From Membranipora membranacea (taxonomy: Eukaryota > Bryozoa > Gymnolaemata > Cheilostomatida > Membraniporidae): 64,000 nt of DNA. Positions within the stretch are counted from its first letter, which is position 1; each line of letters opens with the position of its first letter. The stretch is from assembly GCA_914767715.1 (NCBI GenBank), contig OU612072.1, positions 16,926,001-16,990,000 on the forward strand. Reading direction: 5' to 3'. The translations under genes were made by a program, and so were the position numbers. The notes below the pieces were generated by a model that saw only the letters and a list, made by a program, of their open reading frames with translations, was not told the origin of the DNA and ran no database searches. Positions 11,040 to 22,100 of the stretch are shown piece by piece.

Positions 11040-12877
11040 AGGAATACTGCATGTAGTTCAAATCACACATCCAGATGGTGCTTATTTCAAGAAAGTTGAG
11101 GACTTCAACTTCAATGAAATACTACTTACTTGTAAAATCTAAGGGAATTAAATTCTTGACTCGTCTGACTCAAAGTTGCTATTAAAGAAGAAGTGTGTCA
11201 CCTAGCATGTGTTCCAAAGTTGTTTCAAATTCAGTTAGTCGATGCGCTTGCTATCACCCCGATAAGAATATGTTTAATAAAATCATGATATATTTTCCAT
11301 AAGTACCCTTATCTTATATCTTTATATACCTTTAACATTAGGCTCCAAAGTCAATTTATTGCGTTGAATACTAGGTGCTATTAGCTTGTAGCCTTGTTGA
11401 ATGATAAGATATCACGGTAATGTGCCCTTATTTTCGTGTTGTACGGTGGTGTATTTCTGATAAGCCAGTATCGTGTCACTGAGTGCTGAGAATAGCTAAC
11501 ACCACAGTCATCGATTGTGAAACACTGATTCCCAGCACACAGTAAATTGTTTATAAGTACCAATTAGGTTATTCCTGTATTGAATATTATTGAAGTTATA
11601 AACCTCGCTGTGGATCAAAAAGCCATCATAGTTTACTTTGGAGTTGCCCAGCCTCACATAAAGGGAAGGCAATTCCTATTTTATTTGTAGTCCAAGGTAA
11701 AAATAACATTACTCTATCTGCTAGCCAAGCATTGTTCAGTGGGGGTTCCCCGCCCCACCGAAGGAGCTACGATTTTTATGAGAATTTAAACGAAGAGTAT
11801 TTTAGATGTTTCAGTAAAATGTGTTATACTTTCGAGAAATTTATTCACAATAGGCCTATATTGGTGTTACCCAGAAATAGACTATTATCCGGTTACCTTC
11901 ACTACTGTGGTGTTGTGTTTTGCAGGAACACAATTGAAAGGTTGATGGTCAGATGGACGTCAAAAAGGCGCTCAGTAGTAGTACCACTAAATCATCCTAG
12001 GCCTAGAGGTAGCCTCATGAGAGCTTTCGGAGCTAATTCTTTGTTCCAGCAAACCATTTCAAACAGGAGCAGATTGTCAGCGCCCATCAAAGCTGTGAGT
12101 ATCTCCGCCATAGAAAATTATCTCCACTCACTGACCAACACTGATAACAAGACTATTACCATGTGTATCACGGATCATGAGATTCAATTTTAATACGAGT
12201 ACCTAACATGTGCCCACCCCTAATTATTGAACCTGTCCTCAGGTCGTCACACTAATTTTCTTCTGATGGTACTCAAGCTAAGTGAATTAATTGAATCTCT
12301 ATTGATCAGAGATATACATGCAATAGTATATCACGTGATCACTGTGCACGCAGACTAGGCACTATCTATATATGACTGTGTTTGTGTTGCTGATAAATAG
12401 AATTCAGTTCAATAGAATTAGCTTCAGTACCTTACAAGAAAAGTGAACATAGCCTCTATTTTTGCTGAGAAATATCGAACTCCGGGTTGTGAGACTTGTC
12501 ACCTCTTATTGATACCCACCCCTTCTCTCAGATTTCCATATTACATACTATGTTTACAAAAGTGTACCTTGTGAAAGAGCTGCATCTTAACCGCTGCGCT
12601 GTGGTTAGTATAAAGCAGCAGTCTTTTGTTTTCAAATCACAAATTTGAGATGAAATTTTGCCAAAATTGTGCCAAAAGTTTGTCAAATTTGCCTGCATTA
12701 GGGCTGTTGCTCCTTTACTCAACCAGCTTCATAGTGGGAGCAACTCTGAACGCAATCAAATTAAATCAATCGTAATGAATGTGTCAGCCAGCCTGCTCAT
12801 ATGTTATTGGCTTGACAGTCAGCCAACATTGACCTGAAGTTCTTGTTCTTGTTAGATGACATATTTCTGCATAAGAT
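11040..12877. other. Duplicated intergenic block (TRIM-1 upstream flank)
   Basis: The block matches 53500-55320 closely. It contains open frames in both copies, but most are explained by overall similarity. The only stretch with splice-like borders is listed separately (11926-12094). A tRNA-like relic lies around 12575-12640 and is better preserved in the other copy (near 55040-55085, GGTTTCGAATCAC). Confidence 0.5.
11926..12094 (+). other. Candidate plus-strand exon, unrecognised
   Basis: A 169-nt open segment preceded by TGTGTTTTGCAG and followed by GTGAGTAT, so both splice borders look good. It reads with phase 2 in and phase 0 out and encodes a basic peptide with RWTSKRRSVVVPL and SNRSR. 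The paralogous segment at 54362-54530 has exactly the same length and both splice borders. Differences between them include several amino-acid changes (for example T to M, F to S, L to S), so purifying selection is not evident. It may be an exon of a lost or unfinished gene, or chance. I do not recognise the peptide. Confidence 0.25.
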
Positions 12878-13995
12878 TGTCGCATACACAGCAACAAACA
12901 GGATAGTTTCTATATCAACAACAGTACACTAAAACCTCGACTTGAGGACAAGCAGTTACCAGCCAGTGCATATCACCTCGAATCGAGGACAGGCAAATAT
13001 ATGCAAATCTAAATTCTATTCTTAATACCGGTGCCACCCTAACGCCATAACCGTGACAACCATGACAATGCAGTTAAGGTGGCGCCAACAGAGACAATTC
13101 AGAATTAGCATTGTCGTATACACAGCAGTAAACAGGAGAATTGTCTATACCAACATCCGACACAATAACAACATCCAATATCTTTCCCAGCATCATCATC
13201 AGTACACTCAAACCTTGACTGGAGGACACGCAGTTACCAGCCGGTGCATATCACCTCGAATCCGGGATACGCAAATATATTCCAATCTAAATTCTATTCT
13301 TAACACCGGCGCCAATGGAGACAATTCAGAATTAGCAACTCTTGTGGTCGATCAACCAACTCTTGTGGCCGATCAACCCATTCTTTCGGCCGATCAACCC
13401 TCTTTTTGCGGTAATTGAAAATTGTGTTTATTTCTTGTTTTTTTGCTTATTGACGTCAGCAGTTTTTTAATGTGTCTGGAACCATGCTATATAAGAGCAT
13501 GGTTCACCAATGGAAAGCATGATTGGATGATTGGTCTGTTTGGCGACCTTCTGGTCGACAAGCAGCGCTCTTTGTTTGCAATTTCATTCTGGAGACAGGT
13601 CAGTTTTTAAACATGAAAGTTTTACAGTTTTTATAATAATATTTTCATTTATTTTACAGTAGTGATATTTACAGGGAAATAGAACTCGCCTTATTATTCA
13701 ATAATGGCACAGTATAACATTTGGTTGGATTATCTATACCATCAACCCATTGAGTTAAATGAATTAAAGCCAGCATGCATGGCAACTAGAAAGTATGACT
13801 TGTAGAAATAAGACATGCATTGTTAAGTTGAATTGCATTTGATGTTAAACTTGATAAGAATTAAAAGGCATGCTCTTGAGAGATCGCATGTAAATAAGTC
13901 AGTGTCACAGAGTGAGAATCATCATACCGAGCTCGCGAGCACAGATATCAGTAGCGGAGAGTTAATGTGGTGACTCCATAACCCGGAATCCCACA
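12878..13995 (+). mobile_element. Solo-LTR-like insertion, 1118 bp
   Basis: The paralogous site at about 55317 reads GCATAAGATCCTTCC without interruption. Here GCATAAGAT is followed by 1118 bp and then AGATCCTTCC. The insert begins TGT and ends ACA, and is flanked by a 4-bp duplication AGAT (12874-12877 and 13996-13999; 5 bp if the adjoining A is counted). TG...CA ends, a short target duplication, an internal CRE/TATA promoter and no coding capacity are what a solo LTR of a retroelement shows. An internal ~270-bp duplication (12880-13035 against 13118-13315) and three short GATCAACC repeats (13341-13400) are present. Confidence 0.7.
13451..13494 (+). promoter_or_regulatory. CRE + TATA core promoter inside the LTR-like element
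   Basis: A perfect palindromic CRE (TGACGTCA, 13451-13458) lies 29 bp upstream of TATATAA (13488-13494). This arrangement is common in LTR promoters and supports reading the insert as an LTR oriented on the plus strand. No transcript evidence is available here. Confidence 0.5.
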
Positions 13996-14509
13996 AGATC
14001 CTTCCTATAATTACAAGAGGAACAAGGCCAAAAGCATGAGCCTGCTGTCTAGTCGTTTTTTGTGTTACAAAGATTATCCAATTACTTTCACTTATTAAGC
14101 TATCACTCAATTGGCAAGCTACCACAATTCACTAAAACAGAAAGTTGTTTTCTCTGCTTTTATAAGGAGGCAACTCCAATACCTCAGCCCACTTTATTTG
14201 GCTGCAGTTTTTATGTTTTTGTACCCTTTTATTACAGCATGAATTAAAAAGACCTGCAAAGAGAATGTGGAGGAGGGGGGAAACTGGTTGAGATAAGAAA
14301 GGCAACTGCAGACTGCAGACATTGGGTAATAACAGGATAAATATTTGACCTGTGTATCCAAATCCCTTCACTCAAGCAGTATAGCTAGGTCCCTAGTCCC
14401 TAGCAATCTCTTCAAAATTTTCAGATGAAGTCTTTAGCCTTGAGTTGTATGAGTCAACATCTTTACATCTTATTTTAGTGGGCTAAGCCTCTTTTCTCAT
14501 CTACTTAGG

Positions 14510-15080
14510 AAGGTGTCTGATGTTGAATATGTTGTCATAAAAAAACAGTTTATATAAATAACATGATTGTATCTATATAACTATAAAATTTTCATTTGTT
14601 TATAATAACAACCCTGCTGATTGAAACGGAAATTCAATTTTTAATTTTTGAAATTTTGTAGTCCGTGTCTTTGTGCTCATTTACTGAAACTTTTTTCATC
14701 ATCAGGAGCGGGTTAGTCTGAGCCCCCTAGACTCTAGCTCCCTGCCCGATGACCCCCGGTGGTATGTCTAAGACTGGACAGATACAGTAAATCTATAAGC
14801 AAATAAGACGGTCTCTGATGTTGAACATTTTGTCATAAACAAAATAATATATGATAATAATAAATAAAACAAAGTTAATAACACAAGTTTATCAAAATAA
14901 CATTAAAATCTCATTATTAATAGACCCTGCAGCTTGATGCGGGGTTTAATTTTTGAATTTTTTGAAAATTCATAGTCAGCTTCTTCGTTCTCATTTATTG
15001 AAACCTTTTTTTTTCCTCATTGGCACCATATATCAGCAAATATATAGTCTCTGATGTTGAATATAATGTTCTAAAAAATA
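14510..15080 (+). repeat. Degenerate tandem repeat (~240-300 bp unit)
   Basis: Three successive units start with TCTGATGTTGAA (near 14515, 14814 and 15048) and contain the same order of landmarks: a TTGTCATAAA run, a T-rich segment around GAAATTTTGTAG or GAAAATTCATAG, then CTCATTTA-TGAAAC. The paralogous flank at 55845-56335 has two such units. Confidence 0.65.
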
Positions 15081-15884
15081 TGATATAGTGCGAGTGAGCA
15101 TAAATTATTGACCATCGCGCAACCTGAAATCATTTATATCTTTGCTTATTATTTTTCTAAACGCCAAACAGTTTTTGAATAAAACGCAACTGTCTGTATT
15201 CTGGAAGTATATCTTTTCTGACCTCCAAGTCAATGTAAAACAACACTTTCCAATCTCATCACAGGAAGTGAATTCTCTGCCAAATAAAGTCCAATATATC
15301 ATCATGTATCGTATTTATATAATATATATTATCAAGCTGGTGGCCTGCAATGTTGTTAGTACAAGTTCCCAATGACTGCCTCTCATTCCCTTATTCTTTT
15401 AGTCCTACACCTTGGCAAAGATGTCATTATATGCTTTTGGCTGATTAGTTTTGTACCTTGGCACCTTGCTGTTAGTCAGTCTGTGTCGACTGTTCAGCCT
15501 AAGTGCTCTAATTAAGATATGAATAATTGCCCTTTTTTGGCTGGCAGCCTCCACAACGTGAATAAATATCCGATTGTTGGTGAAAATAAAGGTGGAAATT
15601 TGGCAAAAGGGAATAATGAGCTGCTGTCAGCGTCCCTCTATTACCGTTTGAGTCGCATACATAATTATACTGTAATAGCTTTCCTAAAATGTAATAAACA
15701 TAGCCTCAATTTAAAGGACTCTCAGTTGGAAAAGGATAGTTTTGTCATTAGGTTTGCAACCATCAGATGGGTTTGTCATTTTGATATTGATGAGTGGCCT
15801 GTAGCTGAATCACTCAGCTTCTGTTACAAACCAGGTTTCTGTATGATACATCACCAAACGCATTCTTCACATTTGACTTTCCAA
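15081..15884. other. Intergenic, no gene seen
   Basis: AT-rich sequence. A 141-codon plus-strand open frame at 15519-15944 has no recognisable domain and runs into the SINE-like repeat, so I do not call it a gene. Confidence 0.45.
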
Positions 15885-16370
15885 CTCTTGTGTCAGCATT
15901 ACTCACAGATTAATATGATGTATTTTGTTGTAGTCTGTCTCTAGTCACACTGTGCTGTCTGGTGAAGCTCTCTCACCAAATCAAAATAATTAGGCTATAA
16001 GTTTGAAAATTAATCAGAGAGGGCCGTTCCTTTAGCAAGTGTTGAAGATCGCGTGTTCGAGTCCTACTGCAGTCAATCGACTACTGGGGTTTGGTTGGCC
16101 CCCAGCAGTTCTCCGACCTGGCTGCAAACGTAGAGCAAACTGGCGTAGATAATGTGGCCTTGCCCCTACTTTGTAATTTGCCACCCATGCCTTGGATGTG
16201 GCGTGTGATACAGCAGCTTGCTTTTAAATCAACGATTCTATAAGTTGTCAAGTTATCCTTCCTCTTAGTCTGAGCAGGTAACTCCAGAGTAAAAATCATT
16301 AGTCGGACACAAATTTTGCCTGTCACCATTCTTAGCTACATTATCGTTAATAGACTTTATTTACTAAAGG
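15885..16370 (+). repeat. Dispersed repeat with tRNA-like head, copy 2
   Basis: Collinear with 4255-4880. The tRNA-like part (about 16020-16075) keeps the B box as GTTCGAGTCC. The two copies differ by several indels and substitutions, consistent with old independent insertions. Confidence 0.6.
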
Positions 16371-16427
16371 AAATTCTGTGCCTTATTTTGAGACAACTTA
16401 ATTGTAAGCTAGCAGCAGCATTATTAG

Positions 16428-16943
16428 TCACCCAGTGCAACCAGGGAAGATGATCCTATTGTTTGGAAACAAAACTACTTTTTCATATCCATGATGAAGG
16501 AAGTGCACGCCATCCACGTTTCTCCACGCCTGTCGTCGATCCCACAACCAGAATGTGACCTGAGGGTTGCAACTAAACCGTCTCTCCATAATCCCAGCAT
16601 ACTGGCGAGCCCTGGTATTGTAGTTAACATTGGATCGCGGCCATAGTGATGGGATCACCACTGTCTCTGCTCCTTCCTGCAGAATCTGATGAGCTAGGGA
16701 TCCTATCCTATCAGCAAGCTGATAAGGGGAGCACCAACCAGCATCCGAGTCGTTCCCGCCAATCATAAGAACCACCAGTCCAAACCCCGCACAACGTCCA
16801 ACTTGCTATTCTGCCCAGTTGATTCCCGCACCACCTTGCCATATCCATCTCATAGAGACATCAGTGATGTGCTGACCAAGCCAGCGCCTGTGGGGGTACA
16901 TTCTCCCAACATGGGAGTAACCCAAGATCAACACCGTAGCTTC
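16428..16943 (-). pseudogene. SGNH/GDSL-type hydrolase domain, one internal stop
   Basis: Reading minus-strand from an acceptor (TTTATTTTTTAG) at 16944, the exon encodes a flavodoxin-like SGNH hydrolase core: block I GYSHVGR just after the start, a block II glycine in GGAGINW, block III GGNDSD (near 16755), and block V DGVHF (near 16500) with the catalytic-type Asp/His pair. The block I nucleophile position is G-Y-S rather than G-D-S. A TAG at 16808-16806 interrupts the frame between blocks II and III, and the stop after GCTG is at 16428. The family hydrolyses esters or acyl groups. SGNH-like domains are also carried by some transposable elements, such as Ngaro-type DIRS elements and some CR1 ORF1 proteins, and the repeat-rich setting fits that origin. 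Whether it was a host gene or transposon cargo is open. Confidence 0.6.
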
Positions 16944-17251
16944 CTAAAAAATAAACTCAGCATTGCACTATAATGACCTTCAGGACATGTTGTTACAAAT
17001 TTTATTTGTTCTATTATTATTCATGTATGTATATCACAAAGACCTTTGTACCTCAATATGTGAAATGTTACACCACGTCCTGTAAGGCACAAGAACTGAT
17101 CTTTAATTAAAAGTTCAATTAACCAATAATGCTAAATGAAGTTCTGTTGTGCCGCCGGCTAATTTATTCTACCTACAGATACATAAGTAACATATATAAT
17201 ATACAATATATAATAATATACATACCTACGTTAATTTATACCCCTTCACCC

Positions 17252-17515
17252 CTATACAGCAGCCTCGGCCCCCTCTATTGGAGGTGATGGGCATTGCAAA
17301 TGTGCCAAGATATGCCGCAAGATATGGTCACCCAGCTCACTGTTGCTTTGAGCGGATAGTTTGGGCGCTTCCTCGCATATGCATAAACCAATAACCTCAA
17401 GAGGGGTGAACCCGATAACAGGAGCACATGTCAATACAATTCCAAGAGCAAAACAAATAGCAATACTAAGCAGGTTCACATAAAAGGAAAAAGTTCCAGC
17501 CTGACAGGCGTGCAA
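17252..17515 (-). other. Open frame, 87 codons, unrecognised
   Basis: It starts with a hydrophobic stretch (residues about 8-35, membrane-like) and ends with a Pro/Glu-rich tail. It lies upstream of the SGNH fragment on the same strand, with less AT-rich base composition than its surroundings, so it may belong to the same element. No family recognised. Confidence 0.25.
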
Positions 17516-17535
17516 ACAGGGGATCTAGGCCCTAG

Positions 17536-17672
17536 TACAACAGGCGGCCCCGTCGGGCCCTCTCAAGTTTCATGAGGAATTTATTTTCACTTAGCGTCCC
17601 CTTCGGGCCCTTCTCAAGTTACATGAGGATATTATTATGTTGCCTTTAGGCACCTCCCCTAATTACAATAGG
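17536..17672. repeat. Short GC-rich repeat cluster
   Basis: Two units of about 32-35 bp containing CCCCGTCGGGCCC-CTCAAGTTTCATGAGG and CCCCTTCGGGCCC-TTCTCAAGTTACATGAGG, with a weaker third (TTTAGGCACC...CAATAGGG). Each holds a small palindrome around GGGCCC. Similar short palindromic repeats occur at the ends of some tyrosine-recombinase elements, but none is identified here. Confidence 0.45.
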
Positions 17673-17976
17673 GAAACTTCATTACTTGCTCTTTGAGCTA
17701 CCTCAATTTACCAGAGGTTTATTTTACCTACATAATTTAATATTAGAAGAGATTCATAATAAATCTGTCCAATATAAATTATTTATTCTGTCAAATAATA
17801 AAGCCCTAACAACCTTAGCTTTAGGTAGTCAGTCTGCCAATATAATAAAAGTACAGAGTATCATTAATCAAGGCTTCAAGCAATATCACATATGTTTGCT
17901 GCAAACAAGGTCTATCAATCAAGCCACTGACAATAACAGCACAGTGACTATAAAAATTCTTGCCCTTTTCTTACAC

Positions 17977-18372
17977 CAGTGGCGTATATTAGCAATCGGA
18001 CCACGGATATCCCAAAATCAAATTCTGTAATTACTGTGTGCAAGTCAGGCTGAATAGCTCAGTGTACCACTGTTTATTAAGAATGTTGTGGGTTCGAATC
18101 CCAACGATGTCAGATTTTTTTTCAAATGGATGCTTTATAACATGAGTATTTTTACTTTTCCCAAGGGGGGTGTCTTATAATTGGGGAATAACGATACATC
18201 CAGAGTTTGACTTTTGACCTTGAGCTGGACAAGCCAATCAAAAGCCCGGTGTATTGACACACACTCCACACCCTCCCCGCCACGCCTACGGCGTGTGGAT
18301 CAGGCTGCACCCGGTCATTATGCTCATCTCTAAAAAGTCAGTCAGTGAAAATTTTTAGAATATACGCCCCTG
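17977..18372. mobile_element. hAT-like MITE (396 bp) with 8-bp target duplication
   Basis: The ends are inverted repeats: CAGTGGCGTATATT at the left and AATATACGCCCCTG at the right. The flanks are TCTTACAC (17969-17976) and TCTTACAT (18373-18380), an 8-bp duplication with one change. The paralogous sites near 29650 and 47998 read TTCTTACACAGT with no insert. CAG termini plus an 8-bp duplication point to the hAT superfamily. No coding capacity. It contains a tRNA-like segment (18048-18114: TAGCTCAGTG and GGTTCGAATCC followed by a T run) whose acceptor stem does not pair. Confidence 0.85.
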
Positions 18373-18463
18373 TCTTACATATTGCAACAAAACCATTGCT
18401 CATATTCCTCGAAGAATTCATTGGTTGCAAAATAAAACTATGAGGATTGACCAATACTGCTCA

Positions 18464-18561
18464 CCTCCTCTCCTTTAGCAGAATGGGTAATGACCGGGAT
18501 TCGAACCTGCAACTCTCAGATTGAGAAGCCCAAATCCTAACCAATACGCCTCCCTGCCCGC
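18464..18561 (-). mobile_element. 98-bp tRNA-derived retro-insertion with 26-bp target duplication
   Basis: Flanked by direct repeats 18438-18463 and 18562-18587 (CTATGAGGATTGAC-AAT-CTGCTCA, two differences). The paralogous sites at about 29717 and 48063 hold a single copy. On the minus strand the insert reads like a tRNA: A-box region GGCGTATTGGTTAGGA and B box GGTTCGAATCC. The long target duplication fits LINE-driven retrotransposition of a tRNA or SINE transcript. Confidence 0.8.
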
Positions 18562-18587
18562 CTATGAGGATTGACAAATCCTGCTCA

Positions 18588-19100
18588 TCAAAATCCGGCA
18601 AAACTTTAGTAAGTGCTGCAAGCATCTCCATTTTGCTACTATAATAATTTCATCATTGGATGCAATAAACCAATACCAAAAGGGCTGAACGAGTTATTGT
18701 TCAAGTTAAGCAACAAAGATATAAAATAAAGCCATAAATTTAGCTAAGACCCTTTACAAACAAATGATGTATCATTATAATTCATTTTTTTTTATATCAA
18801 AATAAATGAATGTATAAATATTCAGTAAGGCTGAGCGATAAGTTATAAACATGATCATAGTAACAGAAGAGGAAAAATGCATCATAGCTGTGAAGAAAAG
18901 GAGAGGTAGAAATAAAAATGATGATTTGGTATAACCGCTCTAATATTGTCGTAGAACAGGTGATCAAATGGATAAATTTTAATGTGATATATAGTTTTTT
19001 AAAACTGTTCAACCTTGGTTCAATGACGCATATAGATCATTGCCAGGCACACAACAACAGTTATTATTAACAAAAATAAGGTCGATAGAGTTTCTCTATT
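18588..19100. other. TRIM-2 downstream flank
   Basis: The sequence is shared with the other TRIM units (29750-30257, 48090-48571). No gene supported. Confidence 0.5.
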
Positions 19101-22100
19101 TCATTCAGTGAGAATTTCATACATGCACACAGATTTCCCAATGAATGTAGGAACTACGAGTGTTTTACCGTACAGACAAAAATCAAGAATAGACTTCTTT
19201 GCTGGATTAGTCAGTACTCTGTTCAGATTTCCTGAAAATGACAATTATACCGGATATACAATCATGTAACTACAATATAAGTAGAGGACGAAAACTCCTG
19301 AAATAAATCTCCTACACTCAAGTTTGTAGAGGGAAGAACCTGTTCATATATATATATATACATATATATAACATTCTCACTGGTCTCCAGTATCATTACA
19401 ATGGTATGTATAACACAAAATTGAATTTTCGTGTATATTACAAAATTTGATCTAATGGACAAGTGTGTATCATGAGATCATATTATTTATGTATATAATA
19501 TATATATTTTTTACAACCTACCATTACCCTCACCCAAAACTGATATAACTGTGCGGCCCAGCCAATTTGTTGCCACAAGTACGACTCCTGCTGGATGATG
19601 AACTATCCCTCCAGGGTCGGTAACTCTGCCCCAGCTCCAGATAAGACCTCCATCCTCTAAACTCATCTTCACTACTTTTCCTGCTGATCTGTCAGATATG
19701 ACCACACAGTCATCTCCACAGCTGCTCATGCTCACATTGTCTTTCATTGTCAGAGCGGCAGGACAGGCAACTCTTCTGATGACATCTCCTGTGAATGAGT
19801 AGATGATGATCTGCTTAGCAGGCCAATCTCCAACAGCTAGCTGATTTTCATTGATGAGTACAATACGCTGCGCGTAGTATGGAAAGGCAGGATGGTCCCA
19901 GGATGTTAATAATGAGCCATCAGATATATCATAGACATTGATCTTTGATTGAGTTTCACTGATCACCATGAGACTGTATAGTCTGTTGTTATACGCAGCT
20001 AGAGAGATGACACATCCACCAGATTTGATGAAAGCTTTGTGCACATAGCCTTGCTGATCTATCCTATCAGTAGCTCCTCCAGTCTGTCCTACATAGGTGA
20101 ATCCTTTATAGTGACATACTGTGGTACAGGGATTGTCAAACTTTACCTCCCTGATAAATCTTATTCCAGCTGGTGCTTGTTGTGGTGGTGGAGGGACGGT
20201 CGAGGGAGGTGTTGCAGCTGATGGCGGCAGGTTTGGGGCTATCAGTGATGGAGGCTTTACAGTGTTTAGATTGTAAGCTTCCCCTCTTAGCACAGTTTCA
20301 CCATCTTCAGTCAACAATTCCATAACTGGAATAAATTCAGTTTCTGTAAATACAAAGTGCTTTCAATTGTAAGATGATGGTCTGCATGCATGACATTCTT
20401 ACATATAATATGTAGAAAAATTATGACTATGAGAAAATATTTTGTAGAAGGAGTTATCCCCTTTCTTCAAAGAAGAGAACAACTCCTAAATCATCACAGT
20501 CCTGCTTTATTATTTAGCAGGTGATGAGATTCATTTTATCAGATGGTAATAAAATGTGAAACTGACAATTACCTAATCACCGACACCAAGATCCGACAGG
20601 ACAATCAAAAATGAATATATCTCGCTATTTCTCAGAATAACAATTTATCGCCAATAAAAACAATCATTTTAAAACTGGGTGTAGGCCTTTGTATCATATG
20701 CATATTATTAGTATGTTTTGCCTGACATAGACTAACCTTCAACTCTCAGTGAGGCCACATCTCCCTTCATATTCATGCCAGGTAACTCATAAGAGGTCAG
20801 AGACTTCAGGAACTCAAGACTTTCTTTGTACTTTTCAACAAGGTCAACCTGTTCAGGATAATTCAAATTTTTATCACAGAGCCGTCATGGACAATATAAC
20901 CTATTAGCGCTTGCTTTTGGCCTTATATGGTAAAAAAACCAAAAGTAATTTACTGTTTATAATCAGGACCCTCAGTAGTACGTCCGCCCCGTTGCTCTTT
21001 GGATGATTTCAACTGTTGAGCAAGCCTTACCAAGTCTGGCTAGGTAAGGTGCTCTAGAAGACAAAGAGTAAACAAAAGGTCCAACCTGTATAAAACAGCT
21101 CAGCCGTTTAGGAGCCTTGACCACAACAACATTGGACACTCACCTGATGATAGTTGTTCATTCTGTCATCATTATCCTGTAATTTCCTCACTATCTCTCT
21201 GTGTATTGTCTCTACTTTCTGCTCTAGAAACACTTCTCTCTCTATTCTCCCTTTACTTCTGTGTGCTTCAAGCTTTAACTCCAGCCTTTCATACTCCTCC
21301 ATCACATACTTTATCTAAAACAAAATAATTAAATAATTCTAAATGCTAAATCAGTGAGTGTGAATCTCATGCGTATCATAAGCCTCAACTAACTTTCAAT
21401 AACTAAATAGGCCACGATAGTTTAATAACTTATCTACTAAGGAGTTGTGTGCCCTTAGGAATCAGAGGACATCTTGTAGCAATTGTGCAATGATCAAGGT
21501 CATATTATTAGCATTAGATATTAGCCCTCACATATTTATCCCTGGACTGATGGAGCTGAGACACCAGCTCTTCTGTCTTCTTGTCCCAATTCTTCAGTCC
21601 TTCGATCGTATCTCTGACCAGTCTGTCAGCTTCACTTTCTCTCTGCTGAGCCTCAACTCTCAGTTTATCTAGCTCTTGTAACAGGGTCCTTTCTAACTTC
21701 TCTAACACTGTAAACTTGTGACTGCCACCTAAAACGATCAAGCAGTTCAAACATTTTCAGGCTGCATTGAGGAAATAACGTTTGCCACAAGCATAAGGCA
21801 ACACCGTATACACATAGTTGAATCACCAATATTTATTCACGCGCTAACGTTTGTGAGACTTGAAATAATTTTTGCAACATCCGTAACCAGAGAAAAACAT
21901 GTAGGAGATATATACACCTGAGGGGTCATTTACTCATGAAAGCATCCCCAATGGGATCCCCGAACCCACGACTCTGCGACTCATAATGTCTGAAAGAGAA
22001 GCAAGTGCTCTTACCAATTGCCCAATTTCATCGTCCCAAAAATAGAATGGGCTAATGGCTCCTATTAGCAAGCCCGCTATGCACTAGTCGAAATCGTTCT

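Noticed and set aside
11381-11563. Short minus-strand frame nearly identical at 53843-54025
   Set aside because: The whole block is a recent duplication, so identity is not evidence of coding; no splice borders or domain were seen.
15519-15944. A 141-codon gene
   Set aside because: It runs into the dispersed repeat at 15885 and has no recognisable motif.
18048-18114. A functional tRNA gene
   Set aside because: A and B boxes are present but the acceptor stem does not pair and it lies inside a MITE. Likewise the tRNA-like stretches near 4180, 4590, 16050, 18500, 22000 and 33450 are SINE or tRNA relics.
19511-19527. Stop after GEGNGRL as the true end of the propeller exon
   Set aside because: It would leave a propeller of too few blades. 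A donor at GAGG-GTAATGG and a conserved downstream exon in all four copies give a better ending.
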